Shown: one piece after another, positions 9,588-17,408 of the stretch | Position numbering within the stretch: position 1 is the first letter of the stretch | Layout: each line of letters starts with the position of its first letter | Assembly: GCA_030148725.1 (NCBI GenBank) | Contig: JASBSU010000012.1 | Span: 62,001-126,000, forward strand | Origin: Hyphomicrobium sp. | GTDB lineage: Bacteria > Pseudomonadota > Alphaproteobacteria > Rhizobiales > Hyphomicrobiaceae | DNA length: 64,000 nt | Direction of reading: 5' to 3' | The notes under the pieces: model-generated | What the model saw: the letters and a program-made list of their open reading frames with translations, nothing else | What the model was told of the DNA's origin: nothing | Databases searched by the model: none | Translations under genes and position numbers: made by a program

Positions 9588-10079
9588 CTAAGCCTCGATC
9601 AGCAGCAGCGACTTCGCTTTGCGACGCGCGCCCGAGCGGGGGGCGCGTAAGGCCGCGGCCAGCAGATTGCGAATGAGCAGCCACTCCAGCTCCTGCTCCA
9701 TGATCCGGTCGAGGCCCTTGCCGAGAATCTCGCTGCCCGGCGTGTCTTTTTCGGCTGCGTGGATCATGGCACGGCGCTCCGCAAGCACGCTTGCGATGGC
9801 CGCCACCGCAACTGCGCTCAGCTTGTCGACCGCCACGACCTCGGCAGCCAGCGCGTCCTCAGGATGCGCGTCGTCGATGATGTCCTGTCGCGTCGCGTAC
9901 TTGCGCAGTACGTCCCACACCGGCTTGTGTGCCGCGAGTCCGACTGGGACGCGCTCGAGCACAGTGAACCTTGCCGCGGGCGGCGCGTCGTGGCGCAGCG
10001 TGTCCTTGCCCTTTGCTGCTTTCCCGCGCGGCCGTCGCGGCGTCGGGTGTGCCTGGGCGATGCATAGCATCCGGGTCAT
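9588..10079 (-). CDS. Hypothetical protein, third gene of an unknown cluster
   Basis: 163 aa, not recognised. It has a basic N-terminus, an Ala-rich helical middle (about 75-110) and a basic C-terminus (RSGARRKAKS). There is no signal peptide or membrane segment. AGGAG stands eight bases before the ATG, and the start lies two bases after the stop of the 81-aa gene upstream, so the two are probably co-transcribed. It may bind nucleic acid or another partner through its charged tails, but that is a guess. Confidence 0.6.
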   Translation of the reverse strand: MTRMLCIAQAHPTPRRPRGKAAKGKDTLRHDAPPAARFTVLERVPVGLAAHKPVWDVLRKYATRQDIIDDAHPEDALAAEVVAVDKLSAVAVAAIASVLAERRAMIHAAEKDTPGSEILGKGLDRIMEQELEWLLIRNLLAAALRAPRSGARRKAKSLLLIEA

Positions 10080-10081
10080 GG

Positions 10082-10327
10082 TCAGCGCTCCTGCGGGTCG
10101 ACAGCGAGCGTCACGCGGACGCTATCGCCTGCGCGGTTCTTCAGCTGCGGAACATCGTCATTGTATTTCGCCGCGGCATCTTGCGCAGCTCTCGTCGCGC
10201 TGATGCAGCGCACGATCACCTCGCGAATCTCCGAACGTGTATGCACCGCCGCGCCGACGGTCTGATGCAGCACCGGACGGGTTACGCGGTTGCTCTTGAA
10301 CTCGACTGCAATCTCATACTTGGCCAT
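10082..10327 (-). CDS. Hypothetical small protein, second gene of an unknown cluster
   Basis: 81-aa cytoplasmic protein beginning MAKYEIAVEFKSNRVTRPV. A short beta-rich start is followed by a helix (SEIREVIVRCISATRAAQDAAAKY) and a final strand (DSVRVTLAVDP). It lies between two other unknown genes with gaps of 19 and 2 bp. No family recognised. The tight spacing supports it being a real gene rather than a chance reading frame. Confidence 0.55.
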   Translation of the reverse strand: MAKYEIAVEFKSNRVTRPVLHQTVGAAVHTRSEIREVIVRCISATRAAQDAAAKYNDDVPQLKNRAGDSVRVTLAVDPQER

Positions 10328-10346
10328 ACGCTACTCACGCTTGTTG

Positions 10347-10727
10347 TCACACTTTCGGGTTGGAGATCATGCTGCGAATCCGACCGGCAACGATGCGCGC
10401 CCCGCGCTCGGTCGGCGTAACGATGCGCACGACGACGTCGATGCCGCCGTCTGCACTGCGCGGCAGGTCGTCGACCGAGGCGATCGGTAGTCCGTGCGAC
10501 GTGATGAACTCGACCGTCGGCCAGCCCTCGACCGCTTCGAACAGGCGCGAGAATTCCTCGCGATGGAACTGGAGGCCCCGCTCACGTGGCGTCGGAGCTT
10601 CTTCGACGGCTTGCTGACGCTTCAGGAATTGCAGGATTGCCGAGGGATCGCGCGCGACCGGCGTCTCGACATCGATTGCGGGCAATGAATTGGCTCCGGC
10701 AAGCCAGTCCACGACAAACCGCAACAT
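10347..10727 (-). CDS. Hypothetical protein, first gene of an unknown cluster
   Basis: 126 aa from ATG 10727, which has a GGGGTG stretch about six bases upstream; a longer frame starting at 10847 is less likely. The protein has a weakly hydrophobic start (MLRFVVDWLAGANSLP) and then a charged helical body with FHREEFSRLFEAVEGWPTV. It ends with a beta-strand and helix (GIDVVVRIVTPTERGARIVAGRI). Not recognised. It is the promoter-proximal gene of a three-gene run ending at 9588. Confidence 0.55.
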   Translation of the reverse strand: MLRFVVDWLAGANSLPAIDVETPVARDPSAILQFLKRQQAVEEAPTPRERGLQFHREEFSRLFEAVEGWPTVEFITSHGLPIASVDDLPRSADGGIDVVVRIVTPTERGARIVAGRIRSMISNPKV

Positions 10728-11127
10728 AAACGCACCCCATGCAACAGTTACGATATGGTTAACGTATGTATCGAAATGGGAAATTTCGCGAATTGTTCGA
10801 GCAGCATATGCATGTCGAGAGAAGGTGCGCCGCGAATTGCGAGTCATTCCAGCGCCTTACCCCGCGCGAAATTTTTTGCGCGTGACGCTCGGATTCTGCC
10901 GGACGATGCCGCCGCTGCAGTGATCGCGCTGCGCGTCGCTTACAGGATTTGTAAAGCGCGCGAGCGTTGCCGTGCGCCGAAGGCGTGCCTAGCTCGATGA
11001 CAGGAGACGACGCCACAACAGGCAGAAAGCCGGGGCCGTCGTTTCGCAAACAGGGGACGCTTTCATGCCGGTCGCCGACGCGGCCAACCGTGACAGCGTG
11101 CCCCATCGGAACATGGAGGAGACGCCC
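10728..11127. other. 400-bp intergenic region between divergent genes
   Basis: It separates the unknown three-gene cluster (minus) from a small secreted-protein gene (plus). The left end is relatively AT-rich (TATGGTTAACGTATG and GAAATGGGAAATTTC, the latter a short dyad) and probably holds the leftward promoter. CGCGCGAAATTTTTTGCGCG at about 10862-10882 can form a short hairpin with one bulge. I see no further gene. Confidence 0.5.
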
Positions 11128-11532
11128 ATGCATTTTGTTCACCCCTACCTTCGACCGTTGGCAGCGATTGGCGCCAGCGTGGCTCTCGCCACCGCAGTGA
11201 GTGCAGCAACCGAAGAGCGCGCGACAGAAAACGTCACGCCTTCGGTAATCGCCATGGATCAGAAGCTGCAGAACGACGAGGTGTCCATCACCTACGCCTA
11301 TCTCCCCCGCGATGGGCGGCTGACCATTCTCGCCGTCGATCCTGACGGAAAGGGCGAGCCCACGGTCCTCGGCTCGACCGATCTATCGGCCGGCGATCAT
11401 CGCAACGTGACGGTGAAGCTGAACGAGGGACCTCAGCAGGGTGCGCAGTTGAAAGCGCGAATTGAGGCCAGCGCCGATCAGCCGTTCGCCGGAAGCGATG
11501 AGCGCACCAAGATGACGTTCGGCGTAATGTAG
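11128..11532 (+). CDS. Small secreted protein of the DUF7282 type
   Basis: 134-aa exported protein. The signal peptide covers about residues 1-27 (cleavage after VSA). The mature part, DQKLQNDEVSITYAYLPRDGRLTILAVDPDGKG across two blocks, resembles the DUF7282 beta-sandwich family seen in secreted proteins of unknown function. The start at 11128 follows GGAGGAGA at normal spacing; a frame running back to 11065 lacks this. A strong terminator follows the stop, so the gene seems monocistronic. Confidence 0.7.
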   Translation: MHFVHPYLRPLAAIGASVALATAVSAATEERATENVTPSVIAMDQKLQNDEVSITYAYLPRDGRLTILAVDPDGKGEPTVLGSTDLSAGDHRNVTVKLNEGPQQGAQLKARIEASADQPFAGSDERTKMTFGVM

Positions 11533-11561
11533 CGCGGAGCGCGTGTAGGCCGGTGACAGCG

Positions 11562-11595
11562 ACGGGGCCGGGCGGATTTCTCCGCGCGGCCCCGT
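11562..11595 (+). terminator. Rho-independent terminator
   Basis: ACGGGGCCGGGCGGA, loop TTTC, then TCCGCGCGGCCCCGT: a 15-bp stem with one mismatch, followed by GTTCTTT. It lies between the small secreted-protein gene and the convergent pckG, so it may serve both. Confidence 0.75.
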
Positions 11596-11619
11596 GTTCT
11601 TTGAGGCTGCGAAAGTGGA

Positions 11620-13446
11620 TCAGCCCAAGCGCTGCGCGAGCGCGTTGAGTTCGTCGTCGAGTTCCGGTGGCAACTTCGCCCCGAACATCGCGAAGTGCTC
11701 CCGTATCGACGGGACCTCCGCCTTCCAGCCATCCGTGTCGACGCTCGTCAGAGCTTTCAGATCGGTGGGATCGATGTTCATCCCTTGCGTGTCGAGCGCG
11801 CCCTCTGCAGGCAGGCGCCCGATCGCCGTCTCGACAGCCGGCGCCCGGCTATCGCAGCGCTCGAAGATCCATTTGAGCACGCGGCTGTTGTCCGAATAGC
11901 CCGGCCACATGAACTTGCCGGCCGCATTCTTGCGGAACCAGTTCACGTGGAAGATCTTCGGCATCTTATCGCCGCCCTTCCGGCCGACGCGCAGCCAGTG
12001 CGCGAAGTAATCGGCCATGTGGTAGCCGCAGAATGGCAGCATCGCCATCGGATCGCGACGCAACTCGCCGACCTGTCCGGCAGCAGCGGCTGTTTTCTCC
12101 GACGCCATGATGGCCCCGAGAAACGTCCCATGCGCCCAGCTGAGCGCTTCCATGACCAGCGGCACCGTCGAAGCGCGGCGCCCGCCGAACAGGATGGCAT
12201 CGATCGGCACGCCTTGCGGGTCTTCCCACTCTGGCGCGATGGAAGGGCACTGGCTGGCGGGTGCGGTGAAGCGCGCGTTCGCATGTGCCGCCGTGCGCCC
12301 GCACCCGGGCATCCACGAGCTGCCGCGCCAATCGGTGAGGTGCGCTGGCGGCGTCGTGCTCATCCCTTCCCACCACACGTCGCCGTCATCCGTCAGCGCG
12401 ACGTTGGAGAAGATGATGTTGCCGTGAAGGGTCTTCATTGCGTTGAGATTGGAATTGTCGTTCGTCCCGGGAGCGACGCCGAAGAATCCAGTCTCCGGAT
12501 TGATGGCATAAAGCCGTCCATCCTCGCCGAATTTCATCCAGCAGATGTCGTCACCGATCGTCTCGACTTTCCATCCGGGCATCGTGGGCACGAGCATCGC
12601 CAGATTGGTCTTGCCGCACGCCGACGGGAACGCAGCCGCGATGTGTTTTACGCGGCCCTCCGGATCGGTGAGCTTCAAGATGAGCATGTGTTCTGCGAGC
12701 CAGCCTTCATCGCGCGCCTTCACCGAGGCGATGCGCAGGGCATGGCACTTCTTTCCGAGCAGCGCGTTGCCGCCGTATCCGGAGCCATAGGACCAGATCT
12801 CGCGCGTTTCCGGGAAATGCGAGATGTATTTGGTCGTGTTGCAAGGCCAGGCCACATCCGGCGCCGTGGGCGAAGAAAGCGGTGCGCCAACCGAATGCAC
12901 GCCGCGCACGAAATCGTCCGACAATCCGAGCGCATCCCACACCTGCGATCCGACGCGCGTCATGATGTGCATGTTGGCGACGGCATAGGGGCTATCGGTC
13001 AGCATCACCCCGATCCCAGCGATGGGAGAGCCGATTGGACCCATGGAATAGGGAACGACGTACATCGTGCGCCCCGCCATGGCCCCATCGAAGAGATCCG
13101 TCAGCGTCGCCTTCATCTCGGCGGGATCGCACCAGTTGTTGGTGGGGCCGGCGTCGTCGCGCGATCGCGAGCAGATGAAAGTCCGGTCTTCGACCCGCGC
13201 CACATCGCCAGGGTCGGATCGCACGAGAATGGAGTTGGGTCGCAGCTCTTCGTTGAGGCGGATCGCTGAGCCGGCATCGACGAGCTTCTGCACCAGCGCT
13301 GCGTATTCTACGCGCGAGCCGTCGCACCAGACGACGCGGTCGGGTTTCAGGAGCGCTTGGGCCTCGCGGACGAAGGAATGCACCAGCGGGTTTGGTGTCG
13401 GAACACGGCCGAAAGCGCCAAGGCCCGAGCGCGTCTGGATATTCAC
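11620..13446 (-). CDS. pckG: Phosphoenolpyruvate carboxykinase (GTP)
   Basis: 608-aa GTP-dependent PEP carboxykinase that converts oxaloacetate and GTP to PEP, GDP and CO2 in gluconeogenesis. The length is that of the GTP class and not the roughly 530-aa ATP class. The P-loop block [13 protein letters not shown], the segment [15 protein letters not shown] and the C-terminal VNWFRK region are characteristic. GTG 13446 is preferred because AAGGAG is eight bases upstream; GTG 13455 would overlap that site. A cluster of dyads and a repeated 10-mer lies upstream. Many Hyphomicrobiales use the ATP-dependent enzyme instead, so this choice is notable. Confidence 0.95.
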   Translation of the reverse strand: MNIQTRSGLGAFGRVPTPNPLVHSFVREAQALLKPDRVVWCDGSRVEYAALVQKLVDAGSAIRLNEELRPNSILVRSDPGDVARVEDRTFICSRSRDDAGPTNNWCDPAEMKATLTDLFDGAMAGRTMYVVPYSMGPIGSPIAGIGVMLTDSPYAVANMHIMTRVGSQVWDALGLSDDFVRGVHSVGAPLSSPTAPDVAWPCNTTKYISHFPETREIWSYGSGYGGNALLGKKCHALRIASVKARDEGWLAEHMLILKLTDPEGRVKHIAAAFPSACGKTNLAMLVPTMPGWKVETIGDDICWMKFGEDGRLYAINPETGFFGVAPGTNDNSNLNAMKTLHGNIIFSNVALTDDGDVWWEGMSTTPPAHLTDWRGSSWMPGCGRTAAHANARFTAPASQCPSIAPEWEDPQGVPIDAILFGGRRASTVPLVMEALSWAHGTFLGAIMASEKTAAAAGQVGELRRDPMAMLPFCGYHMADYFAHWLRVGRKGGDKMPKIFHVNWFRKNAAGKFMWPGYSDNSRVLKWIFERCDSRAPAVETAIGRLPAEGALDTQGMNIDPTDLKALTSVDTDGWKAEVPSIREHFAMFGAKLPPELDDELNALAQRLG

Positions 13447-13802
13447 CGGCGCCACTCCTTGATGCCTGTTTGCAGCAGAGAGTTCATCGACTTAGCCCCC
13501 AATCGCGCTGATTCCACGAGATGAGCATATTCATGAGTGGGGAGGCTGGTATCCCCACTTTGGTAGGTATCACGCATAAATACGCTACCCACATGGGTAG
13601 GTAAAGAGGCTACGGATAGGCGGCTGAAGCGGAGCAGATATGCACAAACAACGGGATATGACGCAAAATTGTGCAGGGAGACATGGGTAGGGTCGCCGAG
13701 ATCAGAAAATGGACAATGGGGTAATCGGGCTATCGCTGCGGCCTCCTGTGAGCCGCCAGTAAGCCGCTTGACGGTTTTCCTCGGCGCACCCTTATTGAAG
13801 GT
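13447..13802. promoter_or_regulatory. Divergent promoter region of pckG and rnpB with dyads
   Basis: The 356-bp interval holds no convincing gene. It contains the dyad AGTGGGG-N10-CCCCACT (13536-13559), the dyad CTACCC-N4-GGGTAG (13585-13600) and ACATGGGTAG twice (13591-13600 and 13681-13690), exactly 90 bp apart. GGTAGGTAT stands between them. The pattern suggests binding sites of a regulator for pckG on one side and promoter elements for rnpB on the other. Confidence 0.5.
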
Positions 13803-14221
<419 letters not shown>

Positions 14222-14410
14222 ACTTTCCTTCCTAAAATTAGCGGTTGCGGGCGCACCGCGAACGCGGCTGGCTCGCAGCTGTGCCGAATTCAATCGGACC
14301 GCAACGGCGTCTTAATTTGCGGCCGCTTATCAGTTGATTTTGCTTGAAAAATTTCAATCCGGAAGTAACCGATCCAGCTTAGCCTCGCATGACGGTTCAA
14401 GGAGGGTTTC

Positions 14411-14737
14411 ATGCGTAAGGTGCTATTGTCATTGCTTGCTGCCACGGCCGCCGTTTCGGCATTCGGCGTCGCCACGGCAGACCAAGCGGAAGCGCGCGCG
14501 TACCGCTGGTATCGCGACTATGCTCCGCTCTATCCCGACGTCTACTACGGTCCGCCCGTCGTCTACGTCGTCCCGCCGTCCTATTCCTACTATCCGCGCA
14601 AGGTCTATTCCGGCTGCTGCGGCTACGTCGTAGGCCCCGCCTACACGTACTACCCGGCTCCCGTGTACGTCCCGCGCCAGCGCTATGTGCAGCCGTACTA
14701 CTATGCGCCGCGTCAGCGTCGCGCCTGCTGCTACTGA
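14411..14737 (+). CDS. Tyr/Pro-rich small secreted protein
   Basis: 108-aa exported protein with a signal peptide (about residues 1-29, ending AEA before RAYRWY). The mature chain is very rich in Tyr, Pro and Val (YYGPPVVYVVPPSYSYYP and similar) with Cys pairs at GCCGY and at the C-terminal CCY. The ribosome site AAGGAGGG precedes the ATG. No enzyme motif is seen. Low-complexity proteins like this are common in Hyphomicrobiales and may be envelope or surface components, but the role is unknown. TTGAAA-AA-TTTCAA (14344-14357) upstream may be a promoter or operator element. Confidence 0.7.
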   Translation: MRKVLLSLLAATAAVSAFGVATADQAEARAYRWYRDYAPLYPDVYYGPPVVYVVPPSYSYYPRKVYSGCCGYVVGPAYTYYPAPVYVPRQRYVQPYYYAPRQRRACCY

Positions 14738-14744
14738 GGAACCC

Positions 14745-15167
14745 TCAGCTGCTGCGCTTCTGGTTTCCTCCTGCGACGAGCCAGTTCGGATTGAACCATC
14801 GATCCGCTGGCCCGTCGTAGGGAAGCCGGTTGATGTCCCAGTGGCGGATGTACTTCGCATAGACATCCCACACGACGGGCCCGCCGCCGATGTAGACGAC
14901 GCGGCCGCCGAATTTCGCCAGCGTTTCCTCCGGATCCATGTGTGAGCGCAGCTCGACGACCGTCATGTACTGGCGCTCGTGAGCCGGCACCGCGCGCGCA
15001 GTCGTCGGCCCCGCCAAGAGGACGTGGCCCCGCGTCACCGCAAAGAAGTTGGCGACATCCTCTTTGTATTCCGGAGCCGGGTTCCCCTCCCACGGCAGAT
15101 GCCCGTTGAGGCCGAGCTGGCCGGAAAGGCCGATGGCAATCATCGAGCGCACGTCAGGCTTTTGCAT
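14745..15167 (-). CDS. Dihydrofolate reductase-like protein
   Basis: 140-aa protein with a DHFR-like start. MIAIGLSGQLGLNGHLPWEGN resembles the Met20-loop region of DHFR, and TRGHVLLAGPTTARAVP and VVYIGGGPVVWDVYAKYI match the two nucleotide-binding blocks (GRxTxxS-like and GGxxxY-like). It is shorter than normal DHFR (about 160 aa) and diverged, so folate reduction is uncertain. The start at 15167 removes an unconserved N-terminal extension. It is not next to thyA and stands alone opposite the mraZ promoter region. Confidence 0.65.
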   Translation of the reverse strand: MQKPDVRSMIAIGLSGQLGLNGHLPWEGNPAPEYKEDVANFFAVTRGHVLLAGPTTARAVPAHERQYMTVVELRSHMDPEETLAKFGGRVVYIGGGPVVWDVYAKYIRHWDINRLPYDGPADRWFNPNWLVAGGNQKRSS

Positions 15168-15539
15168 CGTCGAAATCCCGAAAAAGCGTTGTCGACCGGC
15201 CATAGGAGCCTGGGCTGCGAAGCGCAAGCGAGTTCGGTGCAAGCGCCGGATCGGCATCCAGGGGCGCTGCGTCCGCGGATCCACACGCCGCCACTGCAAC
15301 CCAATCGATCCCGGGAAAAACCGTTAACAAACCATTGACGTCCATGCCATCCCATGCGATCCCATATGTGCCCGACCGCACCGGGCAGGGTCCCGTGGCA
15401 GGGCGCACCGTTTCGATCGAGGGCTCGAAATGTTGAGCGACCGCCACGGCCCCCCGGTCGGTGCCGAGGGTGACTAGGCGAAGCGGGGGCTTCGCGGTTG
15501 CGTTGGCTTTTGAGTGGTGCGCGAGGCTGCGAAGAGGGG
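15168..15539. other. 372-bp intergenic region containing the dcw promoter
   Basis: It separates the DHFR-like gene (minus) from mraZ (plus) and must hold the main dcw promoter. A TTGACG hexamer at 15335-15340 is a possible -35 element adjoining the repeat block described separately. No clear -10 element stands at 17 bp. I see no extra gene. Confidence 0.5.
15340..15374 (-). promoter_or_regulatory. Putative MraZ box array
   Basis: On the minus strand the units are CGGGC, TGGGA, TGGGA and TGGAC, each separated by exactly five bases (plus-strand positions 15370-15374, 15360-15364, 15350-15354 and 15340-15344). MraZ of E. coli is known to bind TGGGN repeats with five-base spacers upstream of its own gene. 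The array stands 166 bp before mraZ and overlaps the candidate promoter, so autorepression of the dcw cluster is likely. Confidence 0.7.
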
Positions 15540-16049
15540 ATGGACCGCTTTGTCTCGACATTCACAAACAAGATCGACGCCAAGGGTCGGGTCTCAGTCC
15601 CCGCTCCCTTCCGCGCCGTTCTCGAACGCGATGGCTATGCTTCCGGAGCTGCAGGCGGCATCTACTGCTACCCCGCGCTCGAAGCTCCTGCACTCGATGC
15701 TGGCGGCGAGAGACTTGCAAAGAAGATCGATGGGCTTCTCGCGGGCTTGCCGGACTATTCGGACGAGCGAGACGAGCTGTCTGTCGCGCTCTACGGCGAT
15801 GTCCAGGTTCTCACGATCGATGGGGACGGTCGCATCAGCCTTCCTGAGAGCCTTCGCGCCCACGCGGGCCTCAACTCCCAGGTCACGTTTGTCGGCCTGG
15901 GCGACAAGTTTCAGATGTGGAATCCTGAGCAGTTCGCCGAGCGGCGCGAACGTGCACGGGCAAAAGTCCACCAGACACGTAAGCTCTTCGGCGCGGGGAG
16001 CCGTCCATCCGAAGATGAGGATGGCGGCAGCGAAGGAGCACGGGGATGA
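15540..16049 (+). CDS. mraZ: Transcriptional regulator MraZ
   Basis: 169-aa MraZ, first gene of the dcw cluster, made of two SpoVT/AbrB-like half domains. The first begins [22 protein letters not shown] and the second holds [21 protein letters not shown] and [16 protein letters not shown]. It forms a ring that binds direct repeats in its own promoter and represses the cluster. ATG 15540 was preferred over 15498 because family homology begins at MDRFVS. The end overlaps rsmH by four bases (ATGA), showing translational coupling. A Glu/Gly-rich tail follows the second domain. Confidence 0.95.
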   Translation: MDRFVSTFTNKIDAKGRVSVPAPFRAVLERDGYASGAAGGIYCYPALEAPALDAGGERLAKKIDGLLAGLPDYSDERDELSVALYGDVQVLTIDGDGRISLPESLRAHAGLNSQVTFVGLGDKFQMWNPEQFAERRERARAKVHQTRKLFGAGSRPSEDEDGGSEGARG

Positions 16050-17071
16050 CGGCGCGCAGGCGGTCAGGAAGTTCAACTGACGCCGGAAGTGCGCGACACA
16101 TCCCCGTGCTGCTCGCCGAAGTTCTGGCGAGTCTCAAGCCACACGATGGTGCCACTTACATCGACGGCACCTTCGGTGCGGGCGGTTATACGAGCGCCAT
16201 CCTGAAGGTGGCGGACTGCGCCGTCTTGGCGCTCGACCGCGATCCTTCAGCCATTCTCGGCAGCGAGCCCGTTCGCCAGGCTTTCGGCGACCGGCTGACG
16301 CTGGTCGAATCGCGCTTCTCCGAATTGGATGAGGTCGCCCGCGAGCAGGGCGTGGCGCCGGTCGATGGCGTCGTCCTCGACATCGGCGTCTCTTCCATGC
16401 AGATCGATCAGGCGGAGCGCGGCTTCTCTTTCATGTCCGATGGCCCGCTCGATATGCGTATGTCGTCGTCCGGAATGTCGGCGGCCGATGTCGTCAACGA
16501 CTTCGACGAGGAAGACCTCGCGGACATCATCTACGCGCTGGGCGAGGAGCGCCGCTCGCGTGCCGTAGCACGCGGTATAGTCCGCGCCCGCACCGAATCG
16601 CCCATCAAGACGACACGCGCTCTGGCCGAGATCGTCTCGCGCGCCCTTGGCGGCCGCCGCGGTGACGAGCAGCATCCCGCGACGCGAACCTTCCAGGCGC
16701 TGCGCATCTACGTGAATGACGAATTGGGCGAGTTGGCCCGCGCCCTCTCGGCCGCCGAGCGCGTTCTAAAGCCGGGCGGCCGGCTCGTCGTCGTAACCTT
16801 CCACTCCCTCGAGGACAGGATCGTGAAGCGCTTTCTGCAGGAGCGCTCAGGCAAGGAATCTCAGGGTTCTCGGCACCTGCCGCCGCAATCCGTAAAATTG
16901 AGCGCGCCCAGTTTTGAGATTGTTAACCCGCGTCCGTTAACTCCTTTGAAAGAAGAACTTGAGGTAAACCCACGCGCCAGATCGGCACGGTTGAGGGCGG
17001 CAGTGCGCACCGACGCGCCCCCCTGGCCGCTCGACGAAGCTCAGCTCGGGGTGCCTGTGGTCAAGGACTGA
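16046..17071 (+). CDS. rsmH: 16S rRNA m4C1402 methyltransferase RsmH
   Basis: 341-aa SAM-dependent methyltransferase that methylates N4 of C1402 in 16S rRNA. Recognisable blocks are [30 protein letters not shown] (SAM-binding motif I, about residues 37-52), [12 protein letters not shown] and [14 protein letters not shown] near the C-terminus. It is the second dcw gene, overlaps mraZ and lies 21 bp before ftsL, which is the standard arrangement. Confidence 0.97.
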   Translation: MTARRRSGSSTDAGSARHIPVLLAEVLASLKPHDGATYIDGTFGAGGYTSAILKVADCAVLALDRDPSAILGSEPVRQAFGDRLTLVESRFSELDEVAREQGVAPVDGVVLDIGVSSMQIDQAERGFSFMSDGPLDMRMSSSGMSAADVVNDFDEEDLADIIYALGEERRSRAVARGIVRARTESPIKTTRALAEIVSRALGGRRGDEQHPATRTFQALRIYVNDELGELARALSAAERVLKPGGRLVVVTFHSLEDRIVKRFLQERSGKESQGSRHLPPQSVKLSAPSFEIVNPRPLTPLKEELEVNPRARSARLRAAVRTDAPPWPLDEAQLGVPVVKD

Positions 17072-17092
17072 ACGGATACTGAGGAGGGCTCC

Positions 17093-17407
17093 ATGCGGAT
17101 CGTCATACTCGCCGCTTTGTTGATGACCCTCGCCAGCGCGTTCGTGCTCTACTCCAGCAACTACGACACAAGGCAGTTCGAATTGCGCGTCGCCGAACAG
17201 GAGCGCGCCATCGAGAAGGCCCGCGGCGACATCGCCGTCCTGAAGGCCGAGCGCGCCCACCTTGCCCGTCCTGACCGCATCGAGCCGTTGGCGCGCGCTC
17301 TCGGCCTCGGCCCCGCATCCGAAAAACAGCTCGCATCCTCACCCGACGACGCGCTGGCGCGCCTGACGCCGGACGCAACAGGCTCCGTGCAGCGGAAGGG
17401 CAACTGA
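17093..17407 (+). CDS. ftsL: Cell division protein FtsL
   Basis: 104-aa bitopic membrane protein. It has a hydrophobic segment at about residues 3-20 and then a periplasmic coiled coil (about 27-60) with leucine-type spacing. The final part is Ala/Asp-rich. FtsL joins FtsB and FtsQ in the divisome complex that activates FtsWI. The identification rests mostly on topology, size and position between rsmH and ftsI, as FtsL diverges quickly. GAGGAGGG lies before the ATG. Confidence 0.9.
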   Translation: MRIVILAALLMTLASAFVLYSSNYDTRQFELRVAEQERAIEKARGDIAVLKAERAHLARPDRIEPLARALGLGPASEKQLASSPDDALARLTPDATGSVQRKGN

Positions 17408-17408
17408 T

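Noticed and set aside
16919-16942. TTGTTAAC and GTTAAC pair near the end of rsmH, resembling a CtrA site
   Set aside because: The spacing is not the N7 of CtrA boxes and the bases are explained by coding sequence.
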